DNA of 19,321 bases from Flavobacteriales bacterium (GTDB lineage: Bacteria; Bacteroidota; Bacteroidia; Flavobacteriales_D; Sanyastnellaceae), in assembly GCA_030728235.1 (NCBI GenBank), contig JANRAA010000166.1, forward strand, positions 1 to 19,321. Direction: 5' to 3'. A program made the position numbers and the translations under genes. The notes beneath the pieces are model-generated. The model was not told the DNA's origin. It ran no database searches and saw only the letters and a program-made list of their open reading frames with translations. Below, one piece after another: positions 14,405 to 19,321 of the stretch (the stretch's first letter is position 1; each line of letters begins with the position of its first letter).

Positions 14405-15406
14405 ATGAACATGTTGAAGATTGGAGTTTTGGGTGCCGGCCATCTCGGTAAGATTCATTTGAATTGCATTTCGCAGTTGAAAGACGTGTACGAATGTGTC
14501 GGATTTTACGACCCTGACCCAGAAAAGCGCAAGGAAGTATCGGAGAAATTCGGTTACGCAGCATACGATTCAATCGATGCTTTGATTGATGCGTGTGATG
14601 TTGTCGACATTGTGACCCCTACCCTTTCTCACTTCGAATGTGCGACCGCGGCATTGAAAAAAACGAAACACGTATTCATCGAAAAACCGGTTACCAATAC
14701 CTTGGATGAAGCGCGTGCTTTGGTGCGGTTGAATGAGGAGGCGAATGTGAAAATCCAAGTCGGACACGTTGAACGATACAATCCAGCATACGTGGCAGCG
14801 AGAGGAGCATTTGACTCACCTCGATTTGTTGAGGCGCACCGCCTATCACAGTTTAATCCGCGGGGGACAGATGTTTCGGTAGTTTTGGATTTGATGATTC
14901 ACGACATCGACATTGTATTGAACGCAGTTGGTGGAAACGTCAGAAAAATCAGTGCTAGTGGCGTTGCTGTTTTGAGCGACACTCCTGATATTGCAAATGC
15001 GCGGCTAGAATTCGACAACGGATGCGTTGCCAACCTCACAGCCAGTAGGATTTCATTGAAAGCGATGCGCAAAGCTCGATTTTTCCAGCGTGACGCCTAC
15101 ATCTCTGTTGATTTCCTCACGAAAGAAACAGAAATCGTTCGCATGCGCGGTATAGAAGGCGAGCCCGACCCATTTGCAATGACCATCGACCTTGGAAATG
15201 GAAAAGGGTTCAAGGAGATTCTATTCGACAAACCTGAAGTGCACGAAGGAAACGCCATTCGCGACGAATTAAAATCATTTGCCGAGGCGATTATAAACGA
15301 CACGACACCCGAAGTAACGATAAGTGATGGATACCGTGCCTTGGATGTCGCGCATCGTATTCTAGAAAAGTTAAAGACTCCTTTTGATCAAGACTCCATA
15401 AGCTGA
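14405..15406 (+). CDS. Gfo/Idh/MocA-family NAD(P)-dependent oxidoreductase
   Basis: A 333-residue dehydrogenase. The N-terminal Rossmann domain shows KIGVLGAGHLGKIH (5-18) and an acidic FYDPDPEKR end to the second strand (Asp36), which favours NAD over NADP. IVTPTLSHFECA (69-80) and the family marker EKPVT (93-97) follow. In the C-terminal domain, GHVERYNPA (120-128) and DLMIHDIDIV (162-171) carry the likely catalytic Asp/His pair (His166 with Asp162 or Asp167). GH-x-ER-(F/Y)-NPA is shared with enzymes oxidising nucleotide-activated amino sugars, such as the GnnA type that prepares 3-amino lipid A sugars. The substrate could therefore be a UDP-N-acetyl sugar, but that is inference. An alternative ATG lies six bases on at 14411. 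The 3' end overlaps the convergent TPR gene by 19 nt. Confidence 0.88.
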   Translation: MNMLKIGVLGAGHLGKIHLNCISQLKDVYECVGFYDPDPEKRKEVSEKFGYAAYDSIDALIDACDVVDIVTPTLSHFECATAALKKTKHVFIEKPVTNTLDEARALVRLNEEANVKIQVGHVERYNPAYVAARGAFDSPRFVEAHRLSQFNPRGTDVSVVLDLMIHDIDIVLNAVGGNVRKISASGVAVLSDTPDIANARLEFDNGCVANLTASRISLKAMRKARFFQRDAYISVDFLTKETEIVRMRGIEGEPDPFAMTIDLGNGKGFKEILFDKPEVHEGNAIRDELKSFAEAIINDTTPEVTISDGYRALDVAHRILEKLKTPFDQDSIS

Positions 15407-15861
15407 AAAAACTGTGTTGCATTGAGTAAAAGATCGTTGATCATGCCGTGATTTACGGTTAGAATTTTCTTGATCGACTGTTTGGCTTTGTCGTAAACAC
15501 CCAGTTTAAAATAGATGTACGAAGTGTAATTGTATATATCCAAGCTGTTCCATGGCTTGAATTCAAGTGCTTTTTCAAAATCTGCGATTGCTTCATCTAG
15601 CTTATTCGCTTTAAACTTTGCAACACCAAGGTAGTAATACACACCTGTTTCTTTTGGATCGATTGCCAGCGCCTCGTTGTAGTGGGTTATGGCTTCATCG
15701 TATCGGCCTGAGTTGAAATAAAGTCGCCCTGTTTGAATGCGTGATTTTGCATCGTTTACGAATTCAAGATGAGTTCTCGATGCTGGTGCCGCTCCTTGTA
15801 AGTCATATGAAGGGTCGAATCGGTCGTCGTTGATTTGTAGATTGTTATTCATGTCTTTCAA
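15388..15861 (-). CDS. Small tetratricopeptide-repeat protein
   Basis: A 157-residue protein without signal peptide or membrane helix, so probably cytoplasmic. Residues 1-36 are polar and look disordered (MNNNLQINDDRFDPSYDLQG). Three TPR units follow. The first, about 38-71, has AKSRIQTGRLYFNSGRYDEA then ALAIDP. The second, about 72-105, has YYYLGVAKFKANKLDEA then ALEFKP. The third, about 106-138, has YNYTSYIYFKLGVYDKA. TPRs form helical scaffolds for protein binding; the partner is not apparent. An alternative start (ATG at 15852) follows the first by three codons. The C-terminal 19 nt overlap the end of the oxidoreductase gene tail to tail. Confidence 0.87.
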   Translation of the reverse strand: MKDMNNNLQINDDRFDPSYDLQGAAPASRTHLEFVNDAKSRIQTGRLYFNSGRYDEAITHYNEALAIDPKETGVYYYLGVAKFKANKLDEAIADFEKALEFKPWNSLDIYNYTSYIYFKLGVYDKAKQSIKKILTVNHGMINDLLLNATQFFQLMES

Positions 15862-15997
15862 TTTGAACGCAATCTATACCGAAGCAAATAGCCGCAATGT
15901 ACGGCAGCCCCTTATCGCGTTGTAGGTCTTTTCCTCATGGTGATAACATGTGAAAAACCGAGGCTCGCAAGTGAGGTGTCGACTGAAATCGAACGCT

Positions 15998-16005
15998 TAC
16001 CTTTG
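15998..16005 (+). promoter_or_regulatory. -7 element that decides the start of the DUF4494 gene
   Basis: TACCTTTG matches TAnnTTTG exactly and is identical to the -7 element of the transaldolase promoter. Transcription would start near 16011-16012. That lies downstream of an in-frame ATG at 15937 and leaves a leader of about 27 nt before ATG 16039, which supports the latter. The -33 TTG is not clear. CCGC-TTTAGC-GCGG (16010-16023) lies at the start site as a small inverted repeat. Confidence 0.5.
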
Positions 16006-16038
16006 ACATCCGCTTTAGCGCGGGATAAAAGAATAGAG

Positions 16039-16554
16039 ATGAATAAGTACTGGTTTACCTGTAAAGTTCGTTATATGCGAATTGATGGCTCAGGCGATGA
16101 GCGTAAAGTTACTGAGCAATATTTATTGGATGCTTACAACTATACCGAGGCTGAGACGCGCATTTCGTACATTTTGGAACAGATGGGGGTAGGACCGTTT
16201 GAAGTACTTCAGATTACCAAATCTAACTTCAATGAAGTCTTGCGTTACGACGATGCAGACCACTGGTTTCGCGTAAAAGTTGCTTTTGTTTCTTTTGATG
16301 AAGAGAGCGGGAACGAGAAAGAGTCGAATCAGAATTTCCTTATTTCGGCGTTGGACATACGCGATGCGTTTGATAAGGTGACTGACTTTTTAAAGCACAC
16401 CATTTCAACGTGTGTCATACCCTCTATTACTTACACCAAATTGGTTGATGTTTTCCCTCTATCAGAAGAGGAGCCCGGTTTGCGTGAAGTACGTGAACGT
16501 GGATTGACAGCTACGCCGAAGAGCGAAAGTGTGGAAGAAGAGGAAAATTACTGA
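16039..16554 (+). CDS. DUF4494 family protein
   Basis: A 171-residue protein that I recognise as DUF4494, a Bacteroidota family of unknown function. It is soluble with no signal peptide. It begins with the family start MNKYWFTCKVRYMRI and continues with EQYLLDAYNYTEAETRI (26-42). The sequence contains two related halves. W5-F-x-x-K-V with QYLLDAYNYTEAE (27-39) and ITKSNFNEV (59-67) is mirrored by W76-F-x-x-K-V, QNFLISALDIRDA (98-110) and ITYTKLVDV (130-138). The last 28 residues are charged and probably disordered (EVRERGLTATPKSESVEEEEN). The frame is open back to 15937, but the family start and a perfect -7 element at 15998 argue for 16039. Its end overlaps the convergent lipoprotein gene by 7 nt. 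I cannot assign a function. Confidence 0.85.
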   Translation: MNKYWFTCKVRYMRIDGSGDERKVTEQYLLDAYNYTEAETRISYILEQMGVGPFEVLQITKSNFNEVLRYDDADHWFRVKVAFVSFDEESGNEKESNQNFLISALDIRDAFDKVTDFLKHTISTCVIPSITYTKLVDVFPLSEEEPGLREVRERGLTATPKSESVEEEENY

Positions 16555-17444
16555 GCCGAAGGAATCATTCCTCTGATTCCCATATCTACTACTTGTTCTC
16601 CAATGCCGGGTTCATATTTTCCATCGACCGTGTTTTCAACCCATTCGAAACTTTGATTGGTTGAAAGCGATAGCGTCACGATGATGTCTGACGTTTCGTT
16701 GCCTGTAATCACTAGTGGCGAAGCAAACTCTCCAGTAACAACGCAGCTTCCCGCAGGAACAGGTGATGTTGCCCAAATGGGATTCACCACCGTAGTCGCT
16801 CCAGCAGGTGCTTGTCCGGTGAACACATTGCCGAATGTCTCAAACCCCCAATATCCTTGCAGTTTATTTGCATTTACCTCTACCGTTTCGCTAGATATCG
16901 TGTACGAGTTGATGTAGTTATTAAAGCCTACAAAGCTTGCCAAAGTACCAGTTAGATCAAGACCTGACGCTCTGTAATCGACATTGAAATTTTGGTATGA
17001 CAGTGAAACACGCGCGTAGGTGTAGGTACCTGGATCGAGATCTGAAATTGGCAGTTTCACGAAATTTTGTCCTTCTGATAAAATGCGTGCTTGATCAAAA
17101 TCGATGGCAGCATCTCCCCCAGCAGACGTTTGCGGACCATTGTACAGAACCTCTCCCATTCCCAGAGCCGTAAAGGCAGATGGGGTCAGCTCAAGGTAAT
17201 TTGCTGAAATCGAATTGAACGATGGCGTCTGCGCTGCATGTCCCGCTGGCATTGAAGATGGATTACCCAAATTATTAAGTCGCGGCTGCGATGCATCGAA
17301 AGCGAAACGGAAAATGATGTTTGGTTCGCTGACAACAATAGGTTCTTCTTCATCCTTCTTGCAGCCATTCACCAACACAGCAAATGTTAAGACACTAAAA
17401 AACAAGGTCAAACTCTTGTGGCTATTTCTGTGCATCATACTCAA
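16548..17444 (-). CDS. Lipoprotein with surface-export-like signal, function unknown
   Basis: A 298-residue protein. Residues 1-28 form a lipoprotein signal (HRNSHK, hydrophobic LTLFFSVLTFAVLV, N-G-C with Cys28). KKDEEE directly follows the cysteine; a lysine followed by acids at this place matches the lipoprotein export signal described for surface lipoproteins of Bacteroidota (K-D/E-D/E type), so outer-surface display is likely. The mature part is beta-rich and has few charges. Notable stretches are FRFAFDASQPRLNNLGNP, MPAGHAAQTPSFNSISANYLEL, GTYTYARVSLSYQNFN, GTLASFVGFNNYINSY, NANKLQGYWGFETF and VITGNETSDIIVTLSLS. It ends VVDMGIRGMIPSAQ. I do not recognise a named domain. Possible starts are 17444, 17438 and 17435 (MSMMH); all leave the lipobox intact. 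It overlaps the convergent DUF4494 gene by 7 nt. Confidence 0.82.
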   Translation of the reverse strand: MSMMHRNSHKSLTLFFSVLTFAVLVNGCKKDEEEPIVVSEPNIIFRFAFDASQPRLNNLGNPSSMPAGHAAQTPSFNSISANYLELTPSAFTALGMGEVLYNGPQTSAGGDAAIDFDQARILSEGQNFVKLPISDLDPGTYTYARVSLSYQNFNVDYRASGLDLTGTLASFVGFNNYINSYTISSETVEVNANKLQGYWGFETFGNVFTGQAPAGATTVVNPIWATSPVPAGSCVVTGEFASPLVITGNETSDIIVTLSLSTNQSFEWVENTVDGKYEPGIGEQVVDMGIRGMIPSAQ

Positions 17445-17628
17445 TCATTTTAGCGAACTCAAATAGTAATTGGAAAACCCATTCTTCGAATGGTTAAAAT
17501 CTCGTTTTAAAGTTAATTAGAAATGCTTTTGTCAGACAATTCTCAAATGGAGAAATACCCATAACCAAAAAAAATGCGTGTCGTTAAGGTTGACTTTGGG
17601 AGTGACAACACCCTGTTAAGTAACACCA
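17445..17628. promoter_or_regulatory. Divergent intergenic region with a small inverted repeat
   Basis: This 184-nt AT-rich stretch separates two divergent secreted-protein genes and must hold both promoters. I see CCATTC-TTC-GAATGG (17479-17493), a perfect 6-bp inverted repeat. TGACTTTG (17591-17598) is a one-mismatch -7 element for the + gene, with no good TTG at the proper distance. No convincing -7 element is seen for the - gene. Confidence 0.3.
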
Positions 17629-19321
17629 ATGATTATGCATTTAAAGAACCTATTCAAGGCTAAGCTTATTGCGTTCACGCTATTTTTCATTTCTTCAATA
17701 GCAATCGACGCCCAAATCAATTTAACAGCAACATCGTCAACCGGCTACACCGTGAACATTGAAATACTCCCTGTGGCTATTTCCACCAATGGAAATTGTA
17801 CTTGGGGATACAATTACAATCTTGTTCTTGAGTATAGCATGACATTTAGTGGGAGTAACATACCATCAGGGTTGTACTTCATAAGTGGATCAATAGGTTG
17901 CGGAAACAATTCTCATTTCTTTATACTCCCTTCATCAGGAGGTACAGGAACGGTGAATACCCTTTCCAATCAGTGGCGTCCCGTTTCAGATTGTTCAACA
18001 GCCACACCCGAATCTTTGAATTGTGGGAATGTGCAAATTCAACTAATTGGTTTGGGGTTACCGTATCAGACACTCACTGGGGTTATCGATTATGATTCGC
18101 CTCCGGTAGAACCACCTGTGCTCGACGTTTCATGGAATGGGACAGTTTCGGATAGCTGGAATGAAGCCACAAACTGGTTGTCTGGCGAAGTTCCACTTCC
18201 TGGAGCGAATGTAACAATTGGGGCAGGATCGAACTTCCCGACCATTAGTGGTTCTGTTGAGGTAAATGATCTCATTGTAGAAGCTGGAAGCGGAATTCTG
18301 TTCGAAAATAGTTCAGCAAATTTGATAGTAAATGGCGACTTCATCAACAACGGAGACTTTGCGCCTGCTGCAGGGAAGATAACCTTTGCAGGATCAGATC
18401 CGCAGACAATTTCAGGGAATATACCCCCAATTTTTCATGGATTGCGTATTTCTTCAACATCAATCGTTACGCTTGAAACAGACATTGCACTAACAGGCGC
18501 CATGCAACCAAATTCAGGAATTTTTGATTGGAACGGACATGCTGTTACGCTGCTTTCAGATGCCGAAAACACAGGTAGCATAGGAGAAATTAGCGATGGC
18601 GCACAGATACTTGGTGATGAGATTATTTATCACCGTTACTTTCCAGCTGCATCGGGAAACTGGAGGATGATGTGTTCTCCACTTACAGATGCCACATTCG
18701 AGCAATGGAACGACGACATTCCGACAACTGGATTTCCAGGATCTGACTATCCCAACTATCCCAATGCCGCAAACCCATGGCCGAACATTCGCAAATACGA
18801 CGAAAGTGTAATGAATGAAGCAATGAGTACAGGGTTCGTTCCGATTTCAAATATTACAGAAGTGATTGAAAATGGACGAGGCTACTTCACCTATTTCATA
18901 CCTTCTGGAGGGGTCATCGATATGGAAGGAACTTTCAAACGAGGAGAGCATACTTGGGAGCTATCCAATACACCTGGAAATGGATCCCCAGCAAATGTTG
19001 GATGGCACCTCATCGGAAATCCATACCCATCGGCAATCGATTGGGCGAATACCGATGGCTGGTCGAAAACAGGAATATCAGGGGCAGTGTACGCGTTTGA
19101 CCCCGCACAAGGACAGTATTCAAGCTACAACAATGGAGTATCTACCGGACAATTGAACGGACAAGTGGCATCCTTCCAAGCATTTTGGGTAAGAGCCAAT
19201 GGCAACAATGCTACATTGACAATCAACGAGAAAGCAAAAACGAGTAGCAACGGAGTATTCTTCAGAAGTGGAAGCAACGATACAAAAACACTTGTGCGTA
19301 TTCGATTAAAAACCGACGCAC
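17629..19321 (+). CDS. Large secreted protein, N-terminal 564 residues (runs off the window)
   Basis: An uninterrupted frame from ATG 17629 to the window edge; ATG 17635 is an alternative start. A signal peptide covers about 3-29 (HLKNLFKAKLIAFTLFFISSIAIDAQ). Residues 30-150 form a compact beta-rich region with NCTWGYNYNLVLEY, SIGCGNNSHFFILP, QWRPVSDCSTATPESLNCGN and four cysteines (57, 91, 122, 132). After a proline linker (158-164, PPVEPPV), WNGTVSDSWNEATNWLSG (169-186) opens a repeat-like, beta-helix-style region (to about 330) with VNDLIVEAGSGILFEN and NLIVNGDFINNGDF. The stretch 345-540 contains GNWRMMCSPL, GRGYFTYF, WHLIGNPYPSAIDW (459-472) and SFQAFWVRANG. This arrangement is common in T9SS-exported Bacteroidota proteins, so a type A sorting domain is expected beyond the window, which I cannot verify. 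It probably sits on the cell surface or is released; function unknown. Confidence 0.85.
   Translation, partial: MIMHLKNLFKAKLIAFTLFFISSIAIDAQINLTATSSTGYTVNIEILPVAISTNGNCTWGYNYNLVLEYSMTFSGSNIPSGLYFISGSIGCGNNSHFFILPSSGGTGTVNTLSNQWRPVSDCSTATPESLNCGNVQIQLIGLGLPYQTLTGVIDYDSPPVEPPVLDVSWNGTVSDSWNEATNWLSGEVPLPGANVTIGAGSNFPTISGSVEVNDLIVEAGSGILFENSSANLIVNGDFINNGDFAPAAGKITFAGSDPQTISGNIPPIFHGLRISSTSIVTLETDIALTGAMQPNSGIFDWNGHAVTLLSDAENTGSIGEISDGAQILGDEIIYHRYFPAASGNWRMMCSPLTDATFEQWNDDIPTTGFPGSDYPNYPNAANPWPNIRKYDESVMNEAMSTGFVPISNITEVIENGRGYFTYFIPSGGVIDMEGTFKRGEHTWELSNTPGNGSPANVGWHLIGNPYPSAIDWANTDGWSKTGISGAVYAFDPAQGQYSSYNNGVSTGQLNGQVASFQAFWVRANGNNATLTINEKAKTSSNGVFFRSGSNDTKTLVRIRLKTDA

Noticed and set aside
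16003..16031. TTGACA-N17-TAAAAG resembling an E. coli sigma-70 promoter
   Set aside because: The main sigma factor of Bacteroidota does not use this pattern, and a perfect TAnnTTTG overlaps it. Kept as chance similarity.
15937..16038. 34-codon extension of the DUF4494 frame
   Set aside because: The family starts at MNK (16039), and a perfect -7 element at 15998-16005 lies inside the extension.
1..19321. Search for tRNA, rRNA, CRISPR, insertion sequences and long direct repeats
   Set aside because: No cloverleaf, repeat-spacer series, transposase or terminal repeats were seen by eye; the only repeats are protein-level modules in the adhesin and DUF4494 genes.

Overview
The window reads as chromosomal DNA of a Bacteroidota bacterium, most likely a flavobacterium in the broad sense (Flavobacteriales). 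Three things point there. First, a protein ends in a gliding-motility/type IX secretion (T9SS) type B sorting domain, and a second secreted protein has a typical Bacteroidota repeat style. Second, several gene starts are preceded by the Bacteroidota -7 promoter element TAnnTTTG and have no convincing Shine-Dalgarno sequence. Third, it carries families common in this phylum, such as DUF4494, an SPFH-GYF protein and lipoproteins with acidic residues after the lipid cysteine. I see no tRNA, rRNA, insertion sequence, CRISPR array or prophage block. Gene density is high, with several 1-4 nt overlaps and three abutting or overlapping convergent pairs.

Layout: (1) 1-172 (-) is the N-terminal end of a TRAM-domain RNA methyltransferase. 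(2) 291-2527 (+) is a two-gene unit: a secreted endonuclease/exonuclease/phosphatase-fold hydrolase overlapping an SLC13/DASS anion symporter by 4 nt. (3) 4832-2545 (-) is a lipoprotein overlapping a membrane polyprenyl glycosylphosphotransferase by 4 nt, probably an exopolysaccharide unit. (4) 10703-4970 (-) is a tight run of five genes with 11 nt or less between them: a T9SS-secreted lectin/Ig-like adhesin, a ZnT9-like cation diffusion facilitator, a YvlD-type four-helix membrane protein, an SPFH-GYF protein and a zinc-ribbon membrane protein. (5) 10850-12174 (+) holds transaldolase and yciO. (6) 14301-12175 (-) holds pcm and the bifunctional NAD(P)HX repair enzyme. (7) 14405-15406 (+) is a Gfo/Idh/MocA oxidoreductase. 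(8) 15861-15388 (-) is a TPR protein. (9) 16039-16554 (+) is a DUF4494 protein. (10) 17444-16548 (-) is a lipoprotein with a surface-export-like signal. (11) 17629-19321 (+) is the first 564 residues of a large secreted protein that continues past the window.

Most of this is housekeeping (carbon flux, metabolite and protein repair, tRNA/rRNA-related enzymes) mixed with envelope genes. The most interesting block is region 4. The last two proteins look like the SPFH/zinc-ribbon pair (YdjI/YdjG type) of the phage-shock-like envelope stress network, and the 4-TM protein belongs to another family linked to that network. Here they sit behind a divalent-cation transporter and a secreted adhesin. The SPFH protein also has a GYF domain flanked by its own proline-rich motifs.
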